Assembly (NCBI GenBank): GCA_038405435.1
Contig: JBBYHZ010000011.1
Strand: one strand, 5' to 3'
Length of the DNA stretch: 64,000 bases
DNA from: Dryocola clanedunensis_A
GTDB lineage: Bacteria; Pseudomonadota; Gammaproteobacteria; Enterobacterales; Enterobacteriaceae
Part shown: positions 9,325-18,723 of the stretch, piece after piece
Layout: every line of letters begins with the position of its first letter
How positions within the stretch are numbered: position 1 is the stretch's first letter
Program-made: the position numbers and the translations under genes
Notes under the pieces: model-generated
The model's input: only the letters and a program-made list of their open reading frames with translations
The model's database searches: none
What the model was told of the DNA's origin: nothing

Positions 9325-9394
9325 GCTTATTTAAGCTGACGCCACTTTCCTCTAAGATGTGTGGCTAATTCACTAACCGACGAATATATATCCC

Positions 9395-9649
9395 ATGGAA
9401 AATCATGAAATTCAGACAGTGCTGATGAACGCGCTGCCCCTCCAGGAAGTTCACGTCTCCGGCGACGGTAGCCACTTTCAGGTGATTGCGGTGGGAGAGC
9501 TGTTCGGCGAGTTAAGTCGCGTGAAAAAACAGCAAACGGTCTATGCGCCGCTGATGGAACTCATCGCCGATAACCGGATTCACGCCGTGTCGATCAAAAC
9601 CTTTACTCCCCAGGAGTGGGCCCGCGATCGCAAGCTAAATGGTCTTTGA
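9395..9649 (+). CDS. ibaG: IbaG, BolA-family protein
   Basis: 84 residues. Small BolA/YrbA-family protein linked in E. coli to acid stress and to glutaredoxin-type iron-sulfur handling. The conserved core SGDGSHFQVIAVGELF and the C-terminal helix ending in EWARDRKLNGL are intact. It lies 52 bases before murA, the conserved arrangement, and probably shares its transcript. Confidence 0.93.
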   Translation: MENHEIQTVLMNALPLQEVHVSGDGSHFQVIAVGELFGELSRVKKQQTVYAPLMELIADNRIHAVSIKTFTPQEWARDRKLNGL

Positions 9650-9701
9650 GCAATTCGCCACGGCGGGTTGTAATACTTGAATTCAATAGAGAATTTTTGC
9701 A

Positions 9702-10970
9702 ATGGATAAATTTCGTGTACAAGGTCCCACTCAGCTAAGCGGTGAAGTCACCATCGGCGGGGCGAAGAACGCCGCGCTGCCGATCCTGTTCGCCGCCCTG
9801 CTGGCGGAAGAGCCGGTTGAGATCCAGAACGTCCCTAAGCTGAAAGACATCGACACCACCATGAAGCTGCTCAGCCAGCTGGGCACCAAAGTTGAGCGCA
9901 ACGGCTCCGTCTACATCGACGCAAGCCAGGTGAACATCTTCTGTGCGCCGTACGATCTGGTGAAAACCATGCGCGCTTCTATCTGGGCTTTGGGACCGTT
10001 GGTCGCACGTTTCGGCCAGGGCCAGGTTTCTCTGCCGGGCGGCTGCGCTATCGGCGCTCGTCCGGTTGATTTACACATTTCCGGCCTGGAACAGCTGGGC
10101 GCAGAGATCAAACTGGAAGAAGGGTACGTTAAAGCTTCCGTAAACGGCCGCCTGAAGGGCGCGCACATCGTGATGGATAAAGTGAGCGTTGGCGCCACCG
10201 TGACCATCATGAGCGCAGCAACGCTTGCGGAAGGCACCACCATCATCGAAAACGCCGCGCGCGAGCCGGAAATCGTTGATACCGCAAACTTCCTGAACAC
10301 GCTGGGTGCGAAAATCACCGGCGCAGGCAGCGACCGCATTACCATCGAAGGCGTTAAGCGCCTGGGCGGCGGCGTCTACCGTGTGCTGCCAGACCGTATC
10401 GAAACCGGGACTTTCCTGATCGCGGCCGCTATCTCCCGCGGCAAAATCGTCTGCCATAAAGCACAGCCGGACACGCTTGATGCGGTGCTGGCCAAGCTGC
10501 GTGAAGCAGGTGCCGACATCGAAGTGGGCGACGACTGGATCAGCCTTGATATGCACGGCAAGCGCCCGAAAGCTGTCAATTTCCGTACTGCGCCGCACCC
10601 TGGCTTCCCGACCGATATGCAGGCCCAGTTCACATTGCTGAACCTGGTTGCGGAAGGGACCGGTGTGATCACCGAAACCATCTTCGAAAACCGCTTCATG
10701 CACGTGCCTGAACTGATTCGTATGGGCGCGCACGCTGAAATCGAAAGCAACACCGTTATCTGCCACGGCACCGAGAAGCTGTCAGGCGCGCAGGTCATGG
10801 CGACGGATTTACGCGCTTCCGCAAGCCTGGTGCTGGCGGGCTGTATCGCTGAAGGGACAACCATCGTTGACCGTATCTACCACATCGATCGCGGCTATGA
10901 GTGCATTGAAGCCAAGCTTCAGGCGCTGGGTGCGAACATCGAACGTGTGAAAGGCAGCGGCGGCGAATAA
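9702..10970 (+). CDS. murA: MurA, UDP-GlcNAc enolpyruvyl transferase
   Basis: 422 residues, three more than E. coli MurA at the C-terminus. Transfers enolpyruvate from PEP to UDP-GlcNAc, the first committed step of peptidoglycan synthesis, in the cytoplasm. Cys115 in LPGGCAIGARP is the catalytic residue and the fosfomycin target; it is present, so the enzyme is of the fosfomycin-bindable type. The N-terminal GGAKNAALP substrate motif is intact. A terminator follows closely. Confidence 0.98.
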   Translation: MDKFRVQGPTQLSGEVTIGGAKNAALPILFAALLAEEPVEIQNVPKLKDIDTTMKLLSQLGTKVERNGSVYIDASQVNIFCAPYDLVKTMRASIWALGPLVARFGQGQVSLPGGCAIGARPVDLHISGLEQLGAEIKLEEGYVKASVNGRLKGAHIVMDKVSVGATVTIMSAATLAEGTTIIENAAREPEIVDTANFLNTLGAKITGAGSDRITIEGVKRLGGGVYRVLPDRIETGTFLIAAAISRGKIVCHKAQPDTLDAVLAKLREAGADIEVGDDWISLDMHGKRPKAVNFRTAPHPGFPTDMQAQFTLLNLVAEGTGVITETIFENRFMHVPELIRMGAHAEIESNTVICHGTEKLSGAQVMATDLRASASLVLAGCIAEGTTIVDRIYHIDRGYECIEAKLQALGANIERVKGSGGE

Positions 10971-10986
10971 TTTCGCAGTCTCAGAG

Positions 10987-11018
10987 ACCGGGGGTTTAGC
11001 CATCCCCGGTTTTTTTTT
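10987..11018 (+). terminator. Rho-independent terminator after murA
   Basis: Seven-pair GC stem (ACCGGGG 10987-10993, CCCCGGT 11004-11010) followed by an unbroken run of nine T residues. Confidence 0.9.
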
Positions 11019-11055
11019 GCCATAATCAAAGCCGAACCTCAGAACAGCTATCGCG

Positions 11056-12153
11056 ATGATTAAATCCCTCTATATCGATAACTACCGCTCCGTCAGAAAA
11101 TTATCCATCGATCTGGAACGTCTTAACGTCGTCTTCGGGCCAAACGGCTGCGGCAAATCCAATATCTACAAGGCGATTCACCTGATCCACGGGGCGGCCA
11201 CCGGGCAGCTGTCGCACTGGCTTTCTGACGAGGGCGGCATCCATAAGGCGATGTGGGCGGGGGATCGTGCAAAGGGCTACGCCAGCGCGCCCCGGCGCAT
11301 AACGCTTGGCGTAGAGACGGACAGTTTCGAATATGAACTGCAGGTCGGCTTTCCGGAGAAGCTGCCTTATCCGACCATGTTCGGCCTCGATCCCATCGTT
11401 AAAGAAGAGCAGATCTGGCTAAGTGGTTTTCGCCGCCGCCCTTCGTCCAGCATCATGCAGCGGCGCAACCAGACCGTTTTCCTGAACAATGTAAATGGCG
11501 AAAAGGTCACCCACGCCGCCACGCTCTACGAAAACGAATCGCTGTTCGGCCAGCTCGGTGAGCCGCATCTCTACCCGGAAGTCTCCAGCGCGCGGGAAAC
11601 GCTTCGCAACTGGCGCTTTTACCATGAGTTTGATATCTCGAAGGGGGCCGGGCTGCGATTGCCGCAGGTTGGCTATCGCTCACCGATACTCAGCGGCGAC
11701 GGATTAAACCTGGCGGCGGCGTTTCAGACGATTGTGGAAATAGGGGACAGCGAACTGCTGTTTACCGTGCTGGAAGAAGCTTTCCCGGAGTGCGCTTTCT
11801 TCTGCGATAACGGCAGCGGCCGCTTCCAGATGATGATGAACCGCCGGGGAATCAACCGTCCGCTTGAGTCGGCCGAGTTTTCCGACGGGACGCTGCGCTT
11901 CCTGTGCCTGGCCGTGGCGTTGCTAAGCCCGCGCCCGCCGGGTTTCATCGCCCTCAACGAGCCGGAAAACAGCCTTCACCCGCTGATGCTCCCGGCCCTG
12001 GCGCGTCTGATCGCCGAAGCCAGCCGCTATACGCAAATCTGGCTGACCAGCCACTCCCGCGAGCTGGCGCAGCTTATCGAAAAGCACACGGCGTTTACGC
12101 TATACGAACTGGGCATCGAAAACGGAGAAACGCAGGTAAACCGGCTGACGTAA
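11056..12153 (+). CDS. AAA_21/RecF-like ATPase of unknown role
   Basis: 365 residues. Stand-alone ATPase of the COG4637/AAA_21 type: an N-terminal half with Walker A GPNGCGKS (28-35) directly after the RSV motif (IDNYRSVRKL), a variable insert, an SDGTLRFL signature-like stretch, a Walker B at 297-309 reading FIALNEPENSLHP, and the switch histidine TSHS. The Walker B aspartate is Asn here, a variant recurrent in this family. No nuclease (Toprim or HNH) domain is fused or adjacent, unlike OLD or Septu pairs. It is monocistronic, behind the murA terminator. Function unknown; DNA repair or defence is a guess. Confidence 0.8.
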   Translation: MIKSLYIDNYRSVRKLSIDLERLNVVFGPNGCGKSNIYKAIHLIHGAATGQLSHWLSDEGGIHKAMWAGDRAKGYASAPRRITLGVETDSFEYELQVGFPEKLPYPTMFGLDPIVKEEQIWLSGFRRRPSSSIMQRRNQTVFLNNVNGEKVTHAATLYENESLFGQLGEPHLYPEVSSARETLRNWRFYHEFDISKGAGLRLPQVGYRSPILSGDGLNLAAAFQTIVEIGDSELLFTVLEEAFPECAFFCDNGSGRFQMMMNRRGINRPLESAEFSDGTLRFLCLAVALLSPRPPGFIALNEPENSLHPLMLPALARLIAEASRYTQIWLTSHSRELAQLIEKHTAFTLYELGIENGETQVNRLT

Positions 12154-12655
12154 TGCCTGAAGTCATCATCAGGCCGGGCGGTAGAGGAAAATGCTGAGCG
12201 GTTACTTTATTGCAACAATAAAAAGAGGTTGATGCTAAACAGATGCCGGAGTGTGAGGTCGCGCAAAGGGTTGAGCTTGAGGCGTCACACTCTTTTAACG
12301 GAGGTTGTTGAGCTTGCTCACAGTCCGCTGGCCAGCATGAATGAAACGTTCAGAAACAAGAAGTTATAAACCATTAAATATCAGTTGGTTACAACTTTAC
12401 CCCGGCGGGTGAAAAATACAATTCTCCCCATTTAGCTATCTCAATATTAAAAAGTAACGATTATTCACTATATGGAGAATTATTTTCTCTTTCACTGCGC
12501 TTGCCCGTCAGTAGTAGTAAATTTTTTCTCTCAATACAGCGCTATTCTTAGCAAGCTTTATCTATTCCAAAAATAATAATTCCGGCTTAAATTTGCACGG
12601 AAAAAACTCTGTATTAATAACAACTTTAAACCTACACATATAAGTGAGCATTGTT
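12154..12655 (+). promoter_or_regulatory. Non-coding region and promoter of cyuPA
   Basis: About 500 bases without a convincing gene. The first half is ordinary GC. The second half (from about 12,360) is AT-rich and should hold the cyuP promoter and leader. A 15-base inverted repeat GAGAA-N5-TTCTC lies at 12475-12489, about 165 bases before the start codon, and a related ATTCTC half-site at 12420-12426. In E. coli cyuPA is activated by the Lrp-family regulator CyuR (DecR), so the repeat is a candidate operator. That link is inference. Confidence 0.45.
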
Positions 12656-13978
12656 ATGGAAACAGGAAGCATTGCAATTATAAACAAACCGGCGGCGGCA
12701 CGAGCCGGAATGACGGAAAGTGAATGGCAGGCAGCCACGAAATTCGACAGCACGGATGTTGGCTGGGTTATTATGAGCATCGGTATGGCAATTGGTGCCG
12801 GGATTGTTTTTTTACCCGTGCAGGTCGGCCTGATGGGGTTATGGGTATTTTTACTTTCGTCAATTGTTGGCTATCCGGCGATGTATCTCTTCCAGCGTCT
12901 CTTTATTAATACTCTGGCGGAGTCACCGGAGTGTAAAGATTATCCCAGCGTCATTAGCGGATATTTAGGTAAAAACTGGGGGGTGCTGCTGGGTGCGCTC
13001 TATTTTATTATGCTCGTCATCTGGATGTTCGTTTACTCCACGGCCATCACTAACGACAGCGCTTCCTATTTACATACCTTCGGTGTAACCAAAGGGCTGC
13101 TCTCAGATAATCCCTTCTACGGATTAGTATTAATCTGCATACTTGTCGCCATATCATCACGCGGGGAAAAGCTGCTTTTTAAAGTCTCCAGCTTCATGGT
13201 GCTCACCAAGCTGCTTGTCGTTGCCGCGCTGGGCGTCTCAATGATTGGCCTGTGGCATTTATATAATGCAGGCACGCTGCCACCTGCGGGGTTGCTTATC
13301 AAGAATGCAATCATCACGCTGCCGTTTACGCTGACCTCTATTCTGTTTATTCAGACTCTCAGCCCGATGGTGATATCGTACCGCTCGAAAGAAAAATCAC
13401 GTGAAGTCGCCCGCTTTAAAGCGCTGCGCGCGATGAATATTGCCTTTGGCGTTCTCTTTGTTACCGTCTTTTTCTACGCCGTCTCCTTCACGCTTGCCAT
13501 GGGGCATGACGAAGCAGTTAAGGCCTATCAACAGAACATTTCAGCCCTCGCCATTGCCGCGCAGTTTATTAACGGCAGCAGCGGTGCGTGGGTCACCGTC
13601 GTTAGCGTTGTACTGAATATTTTTGCCGTAATGACCGCATTCTTTGGAGTCTACCTCGGCTTTCGTGAAGCTACCCAGGGCATTGTGATAAATATTTTAC
13701 GCCGCAGAATGCCGCAGGAAAAAATAAACGAGAAGTTAGTGCAGCGCGGGATCATGGTGTTTGCCATTCTGCTGGCATGGAGTGCCATTGTACTTAATGC
13801 ACCTGTATTAAGCTTCACTTCAATCTGTAGCCCTATATTCGGCATGGTTGGCTGTCTTATTCCGGCATGGCTGGTCTATAAAGTGCCCGCATTACATAAA
13901 TATAAAGGTGTATCACTGGTGATAATTATTATTACCGGGATCCTGCTATGTGTTTCTCCGTTCCTTGCATTCTCCTGA
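12656..13978 (+). CDS. cyuP: CyuP, cysteine/serine-type amino acid permease
   Basis: 440 residues from METGSIAII. A GTG four codons upstream is open, but the GTGAG stretch there serves better as ribosome site. Inner-membrane permease of the hydroxy/aromatic amino acid permease family (SdaC/TdcC relatives), with about 11 membrane segments. The N-terminal half, with GMAIGAGIVFLPVQVGL and the PSVISGYLGKNW region, matches E. coli YhaO/CyuP closely. It lies 44 bases before cyuA, so transporter and desulfidase form an operon for anaerobic cysteine use. Confidence 0.92.
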   Translation: METGSIAIINKPAAARAGMTESEWQAATKFDSTDVGWVIMSIGMAIGAGIVFLPVQVGLMGLWVFLLSSIVGYPAMYLFQRLFINTLAESPECKDYPSVISGYLGKNWGVLLGALYFIMLVIWMFVYSTAITNDSASYLHTFGVTKGLLSDNPFYGLVLICILVAISSRGEKLLFKVSSFMVLTKLLVVAALGVSMIGLWHLYNAGTLPPAGLLIKNAIITLPFTLTSILFIQTLSPMVISYRSKEKSREVARFKALRAMNIAFGVLFVTVFFYAVSFTLAMGHDEAVKAYQQNISALAIAAQFINGSSGAWVTVVSVVLNIFAVMTAFFGVYLGFREATQGIVINILRRRMPQEKINEKLVQRGIMVFAILLAWSAIVLNAPVLSFTSICSPIFGMVGCLIPAWLVYKVPALHKYKGVSLVIIIITGILLCVSPFLAFS

Positions 13979-14022
13979 TAGCCGGACGGCTATCGTAAAG
14001 TGCTAAGCGTTAAGGCTAAAAA

Positions 14023-15330
14023 ATGGTAAATCCAGAAGTGAACCCGCAGTGGGCTGAATTAATTCGTGCTGTCAAACTAAACGTCAGGCCAGCCGTAGGC
14101 TGTACTGAACCTGTATCACTGGCGTTAGCAAGTGCAATTGCGGCCTCTCATCTGGCTGGCACTCCTGTGAGAATAGAAGCCAGAGTTTCTCCCAACCTGA
14201 TGAAAAATGGTATGGGCGTCACCGTACCTGGAACTGGGATGGTGGGCCTGCCCATTGCAGCAGCGGTGGGTGCGCTGGGCGGCGATCCCGAAACGGGGCT
14301 GGAGGTGCTGAAAAGCGCGTCGGTTAAAGCAATTGCAGCGGCTAAACTCATGCTTGCCAGCGGCCGGGTGCAGGTCACCATTCAGGAACCCTGTGAAGAG
14401 GTTTTATATAGCTGCGTTGAGATTTTTACCGCAGATGAGTCGGCCACCGTCACCATTGCGGGTGGACATACAAACGTCACCAGAATAGAAAAAAATGGTG
14501 CGGTGCTCTATGAAAACAAAGCGGGACTTCAGCACGAGGAAGAGGTTCAGGTTTATCACCTCGAGCGTTTTACGCTTAGGGATATAGTTGAGTTTGCTGA
14601 AGGTGTGCCGCTGGAGGAGATCGGTTTTATTCTGGATGCCGCTTTGCTGAACGGCGAGCTGTCCCGCGAAGGGCTTCGCGCTCAGTATGGCTTGCATATA
14701 GGCTCGACGTTACAACGGCAGCGCGAAAGAGGTCTGCTGGCGAAGGATCTGTTGAGCGACATTCTGATCCGCACTACCGCGGCATCTGATGCGCGAATGG
14801 GAGGGGCTTGTCTTCCCGCTATGAGCAACTCCGGCTCGGGCAATCAGGGCATTACCGCAACCATGCCGGTGGTCGTGGTCGCAGAACATCTTGGATGCGA
14901 TCGTGAACAGCTGACGCGTGCGCTGATTCTGTCGCATCTGACGGCAATCTATATCCACTATCAGCTGCCTTCGCTGTCTGCTCTGTGTGCTGCGACAACG
15001 GCGGCAATGGGGTCGGCGGCGGGCATCGCCTGGATGATCAACGGCAGCTATCGGACTATCGCCATGGCCATCAGCAGTATGATTGGCGACGTAAGCGGCA
15101 TGATATGTGATGGTGCTTCCAATAGCTGTGCGATGAAAGTCTCCACCAGCGCGGCTTCGGCATGGAAATCAGTTTTGATGGCCCTGGATAATACGGCGGT
15201 TACCGGCAACGAGGGGATTGTAGCCGACGATGTGGAACAGTCTATCCGCAACCTTTGCGCGCTGGCCTGCCAGTCGATGCAGTACACTGATCGGCAGATC
15301 ATAAAAATAATGGCGAACAAGGTTGCGTGA
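14023..15330 (+). CDS. cyuA: CyuA, L-cysteine desulfidase (UPF0597 family)
   Basis: 435 residues. Iron-sulfur dehydratase-like enzyme that breaks L-cysteine to pyruvate, ammonia and sulfide. Conserved cysteines stand in VGCTEP (N-terminal), GGACLP (about residue 267) and MICDGASNSC (about 365-374). The three latter are the expected [4Fe-4S] ligands and the N-terminal one the catalytic base. The E. coli orthologue is YhaM. It is cotranscribed with cyuP and followed by a terminator. Confidence 0.92.
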   Translation: MVNPEVNPQWAELIRAVKLNVRPAVGCTEPVSLALASAIAASHLAGTPVRIEARVSPNLMKNGMGVTVPGTGMVGLPIAAAVGALGGDPETGLEVLKSASVKAIAAAKLMLASGRVQVTIQEPCEEVLYSCVEIFTADESATVTIAGGHTNVTRIEKNGAVLYENKAGLQHEEEVQVYHLERFTLRDIVEFAEGVPLEEIGFILDAALLNGELSREGLRAQYGLHIGSTLQRQRERGLLAKDLLSDILIRTTAASDARMGGACLPAMSNSGSGNQGITATMPVVVVAEHLGCDREQLTRALILSHLTAIYIHYQLPSLSALCAATTAAMGSAAGIAWMINGSYRTIAMAISSMIGDVSGMICDGASNSCAMKVSTSAASAWKSVLMALDNTAVTGNEGIVADDVEQSIRNLCALACQSMQYTDRQIIKIMANKVA

Positions 15331-15343
15331 CGAGACTTGTGGA

Positions 15344-15374
15344 CAGGCTGGGTTCATCAACCAGCCTGGTTTTC
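15344..15374 (+). terminator. Terminator after cyuA
   Basis: Stem CAGGCTGG (15344-15351) with CCAGCCTG (15361-15368), extended inward by two A-T pairs past a bulged G, then GTTTTC. It lies between convergent cyuA and yhaK and could serve both strands. Confidence 0.75.
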
Positions 15375-15384
15375 TTCGTGCAGT

Positions 15385-16086
15385 TTAAACCGGCAGGTCG
15401 ATGAGCAGCGCGCGCAGCGGGGAATCGGCAACCAGCGTGATGTTGGCCTCGTCGCGGATAAACGCGCCGTCGCCGCAGGTCAGTCCTTCCTGCTCCTTCG
15501 TATGCGTCACGGCGTGAACGGTACCGTGAATGGATTGCAGATAGGCCCTTGGGCCGTGCAGCTGGAAGCTCAGCTGCTCCCCTTTCTGCAGCTCAATATG
15601 GTGCAGCCAGACCTGCTGGCGAAGCTGAAGGCTCCCCTGGCTGCCGTCCGGCGAGGCAAGCAGCTGCTGGGCCTGGTCAGCAACGGTCAGCTTCTGCACC
15701 TGCGGATTCTCCCTTTCAGGGCAGGCGTCCAGCCAGATTTGCAGGCGCGTCAGCGAACGCTCCTTGCTGAGGTTATGCTCGCTGTAGCTGACGTCCGGCT
15801 GGGTGGAAAGCAGCAGGGCTTCCCCCGCTTTAGCCTGCACGTGGTTACCTTCGCTGTCGCGGTACTCGGCTTCACCTTCCAGAATCAGGTTTAAAATATC
15901 CACCTTCGGATAGGTGCGCGGCTGGAAAGAGGCGCCCGGAGCCAGCACTTCCTGGTTGAGAACGCGCAAGGAGGCATAGCCCAGCAATTTGGGGTCGAAA
16001 TAGTGACCGAAGGAGAACGTATAGCGCGCCTGCAGCCATCCGTAGTCCGCATTCCCGCATTGTTTGGCAGTTCTTGGCGTAATCAT
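15385..16086 (-). CDS. yhaK: YhaK, pirin-family bicupin
   Basis: 233 residues from MITPRTAKQC, exactly the E. coli length; an upstream in-frame ATG at 16140 is not supported. Two cupin folds. E. coli YhaK is a redox-sensing bicupin of the pirin type that lacks the usual pirin metal site. Divergent from yhaJ across about 105 bases, an arrangement that suggests control by YhaJ, though the regulation is inferred from position. Confidence 0.93.
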   Translation of the reverse strand: MITPRTAKQCGNADYGWLQARYTFSFGHYFDPKLLGYASLRVLNQEVLAPGASFQPRTYPKVDILNLILEGEAEYRDSEGNHVQAKAGEALLLSTQPDVSYSEHNLSKERSLTRLQIWLDACPERENPQVQKLTVADQAQQLLASPDGSQGSLQLRQQVWLHHIELQKGEQLSFQLHGPRAYLQSIHGTVHAVTHTKEQEGLTCGDGAFIRDEANITLVADSPLRALLIDLPV

Positions 16087-16192
16087 AATATTTTGACCTC
16101 TTTTTACACTCAACCCATGGTAAAGGTCTGGACGGTGCATTGTTAGCCAGTTAATCTGCTCGCCATGTTCAAATTTCCTGAATGAGAACGAG

Positions 16193-17083
16193 ATGGCTAA
16201 AGAGAGAGCATTGACGCTTGAGGCACTGAGGGTGATGGACGCGATCGACCGCCGTGGCAGCTTTGCCGCCGCTGCGGACGAGCTGGGACGCGTGCCGTCA
16301 GCCCTTAGCTACACCATGCAAAAATTAGAAGAAGAACTGGATGTTGTGCTGTTTGACCGCTCTGGCCATCGCACCAAATTCACCAACGTCGGGCGAATGC
16401 TGCTGGAGCGCGGGCGCGTCCTGCTGGAGGCGGCGGACAAACTCACGACTGACGCAGAGGCGCTGGCGCGCGGCTGGGAAACCCATCTGACGATTGTCAC
16501 CGAAGCCCTGATCCCCTCCGTTAAACTGTTCCCGCTGGTCGATAAGCTCGCGGAGAAGGCGGATACCCAGCTTTCCGTGATCACGGAAGTGCTGGCAGGG
16601 GCATGGGAGCGGCTGGAGCAGGGCAGGGCCGATATCGTCATTGCCCCAGACATGCACTTCCGCTCATCCTCAGAGATCAACTCGCGCAAGCTCTATTCGG
16701 TGATGAGCGTGTATGTCGCCGCACCGGATCACCCTATCCACAGCGAGCCAGAACCGCTGTCGGAAGTCACCCGCGTGAAGTATCGCGGCATTGCGGTGGC
16801 GGATACGGCCCGCGAACGCCCGGTGTTGACCGTTCAGCTTCTGGATAAGCAGCCGCGTTTAACCGTCAGCTCAATGGCAGATAAACGTCTGGCGCTGCTG
16901 GCGGGCCTGGGCGTGGCGACCATGCCGTACCCGCTGGTGGAGCAGGACATTGCCGAAGGGCGCTTACGCGTAGTCAGCCCGGAGTACATCAGGGAAATTG
17001 ATATTATTATGGCGTGGCGACGTGACAGCATGGGCGAAGCGAAGGCGTGGTGCCTGCGCGAGATACCCAAGCTTCTGAAATAA
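16193..17083 (+). CDS. yhaJ: YhaJ, LysR-family transcription regulator
   Basis: 296 residues. N-terminal winged HTH (about 8-66; FAAAADELGRVPSALSYTMQKLEEEL) followed by the LysR effector domain. E. coli YhaJ activates yqjF in response to quinone-like products of nitroaromatics. yqjF and the quinone-related reductase yqjG lie 1.5-2 kb downstream here, so regulator and targets are linked. A short spacer separates it from divergent yhaK. Confidence 0.93.
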   Translation: MAKERALTLEALRVMDAIDRRGSFAAAADELGRVPSALSYTMQKLEEELDVVLFDRSGHRTKFTNVGRMLLERGRVLLEAADKLTTDAEALARGWETHLTIVTEALIPSVKLFPLVDKLAEKADTQLSVITEVLAGAWERLEQGRADIVIAPDMHFRSSSEINSRKLYSVMSVYVAAPDHPIHSEPEPLSEVTRVKYRGIAVADTARERPVLTVQLLDKQPRLTVSSMADKRLALLAGLGVATMPYPLVEQDIAEGRLRVVSPEYIREIDIIMAWRRDSMGEAKAWCLREIPKLLK

Positions 17084-17132
17084 AAGCTTGGTGCGCTTTC
17101 GTTTATCCACCCTGCGTAGCGTGAACCCTGAG

Positions 17133-17157
17133 GGCGGATGACAAAGCGTCATCCGCC
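17133..17157. repeat. REP-like hairpin between yhaJ and yhaH
   Basis: Perfect 10-pair inverted repeat GGCGGATGAC (17133-17142) and GTCATCCGCC (17148-17157), loop of five, between convergent genes. The sequence matches the extragenic palindromes common in enterobacteria. There is no T run on the plus strand. Confidence 0.75.
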
Positions 17158-17165
17158 AGCAATAT

Positions 17166-17549
17166 TCAGTCGCTCACCAGTCTCGCATCCATCAGCTTAG
17201 GGTCGCTGCCAAAGCGGTTCTCGCCCGGCGTGCCGTTCTGACAGTTGAAAATCAGGATCACGATCCAGCCGATAATTGGGATCAGCACCAGCAGCAGCCA
17301 CCACGCTGAACGATCGGTATCGTGCAGGCGGCGGAACTGAACGGCCCACGACGGTAACATGATCAGCAAACCGTAAATCGTGGTGAGCATCCCTTCATCG
17401 GCGGCGATTTTCAGCCCCAGCATTTTATCCAGAATGCTCAGAACCCCGGTCAACACCAGGTTGACGAGAATAAACATCCAGTATTCTTTGCGGCGCGCAC
17501 GTCCGCGAAAGCCAACATAGTTTCTTAATACTTTGAAATACCAATCCAT
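17166..17549 (-). CDS. yhaH: YhaH-like DUF805 inner-membrane protein
   Basis: 127 residues. DUF805 family: N-terminal motif YVGFRGRARRKEYWMF, three or four membrane segments, the RRLHDTDRSAWW motif, and a C-terminal GTPGENRFGSDPK signature. E. coli has two paralogues here, YhaH and YhaI; this sequence is nearer YhaH and the second copy is absent. Function unknown. Confidence 0.87.
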   Translation of the reverse strand: MDWYFKVLRNYVGFRGRARRKEYWMFILVNLVLTGVLSILDKMLGLKIAADEGMLTTIYGLLIMLPSWAVQFRRLHDTDRSAWWLLLVLIPIIGWIVILIFNCQNGTPGENRFGSDPKLMDARLVSD

Positions 17550-17654
17550 TTGCGGCCTGCCTTGAGTAGTCGGTCAATCACTTGATCTGTAAGCGATCTC
17601 TTCAAGAATAGCCGTGAATGGATTATGCGTAAATCATATGAATGATGAATGTTT

Positions 17655-18647
17655 TCAACCTTTGCTAAACCGGACGTCGCGACCGTGCGGCTCATTCAGA
17701 TCCTGCGCGGGGCCGATGGAGATAATCCCTGTCGGGTTGATGGTCTTGTGGCTGCGGTAATAGTGGCTGCGGATGTGCGGGAAGTTCACGGTTTCCGCCA
17801 CGCCCGGCATCTGATAAATATCGCGCAGGAAGCCATAAAGATTTGGATAGTCGCTGATACGGTGCTTATCGCACTTGAAGTGGGTGGCATACACCGGATC
17901 GAAGCGCACCAGCGTAGTCCACAGGCGGATATCCGCTTCGGTTAAGGTATTGCCCGTCAGATAGCGGTGCTTATCAAGGATCTGCTCCAGGCGCGCCAGC
18001 GACTCAAACACTTTAACGACCGCTTCGTCATAGGCCTGCTGGGAGGTGGCGAAACCGGCTTTATATACCCCGTTGTTAACCGTGTCGTAAATCCAGCCGT
18101 TCAGTTCGTCAATCTGGCCGCGCAGCTCCGGCGGATAGTAATCCCCGGCCCGCGCGCCCTGGGCGTCAAAAGCGGAATTGAGCATGCGGATGATTTCAGC
18201 TGATTCATTGCTGACCACGGTCTGCGTTTTCTTATCCCACAGCACGGGAACGGTCACACGTCCGGAATAGTGCGGATCGGCCTGCAGGTAAAGCTGATAG
18301 AGATAGTCGTGCTGGTAAAGCCCGTCGCCGGTAGCGTCCGGGAAATCGTCGTCGAACGTCCAGCCGTTTTCAAACATCAGCGGGCTGACGACCGACACGG
18401 AAATAAACGACTCCAGCCCCTTCAGCGCGCGCACGATCAGGGTGCGGTGCGCCCACGGGCAGGCGAGAGAAACATAAAGATGATAGCGTCCTTTCTCTGC
18501 GGCAAACCCCTCTTTTCCGGAAGGGCCTGCTTCGCCGTTGGCGGTCAGCCAGTTACGGAAGGCTGACTCAGAGCGCTTAAAGCTGCCGCCGGTAGATTTG
18601 GTGTCGTACCACACGTCGTGCCAGACGCCGTCAATTAACTGTCCCAT
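17655..18647 (-). CDS. yqjG: YqjG, glutathionyl-hydroquinone reductase
   Basis: 330 residues. Xi-class glutathione transferase that reduces S-glutathionyl-hydroquinones back to hydroquinones. The catalytic cysteine lies in the conserved ACPWAHR motif (about residues 63-69). The N-terminal thioredoxin-like domain is followed by an all-helical GST C-terminal domain ending in a short tail. Downstream of yqjF but separated by a terminator, so it can be transcribed on its own. Confidence 0.95.
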   Translation of the reverse strand: MGQLIDGVWHDVWYDTKSTGGSFKRSESAFRNWLTANGEAGPSGKEGFAAEKGRYHLYVSLACPWAHRTLIVRALKGLESFISVSVVSPLMFENGWTFDDDFPDATGDGLYQHDYLYQLYLQADPHYSGRVTVPVLWDKKTQTVVSNESAEIIRMLNSAFDAQGARAGDYYPPELRGQIDELNGWIYDTVNNGVYKAGFATSQQAYDEAVVKVFESLARLEQILDKHRYLTGNTLTEADIRLWTTLVRFDPVYATHFKCDKHRISDYPNLYGFLRDIYQMPGVAETVNFPHIRSHYYRSHKTINPTGIISIGPAQDLNEPHGRDVRFSKG

Positions 18648-18671
18648 GCTTTTCTCCTCGTCATGCAGATA

Positions 18672-18702
18672 TAAAAAAAGCGAAGGGATTAGCCTTCGCT
18701 TT
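18672..18702 (-). terminator. Terminator after yqjF
   Basis: Ten-pair stem (18677-18686 with 18693-18702), six-base loop, with a T run on the minus strand. Confidence 0.85.
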
Positions 18703-18723
18703 CATCGATTCAGTATAGATCGC

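Noticed and set aside
12154..12655. Small gene in the gap before cyuP
   Set aside because: Only short frames without ribosome sites. The 12562-12780 minus-strand frame overlaps the cyuP start and has no support.
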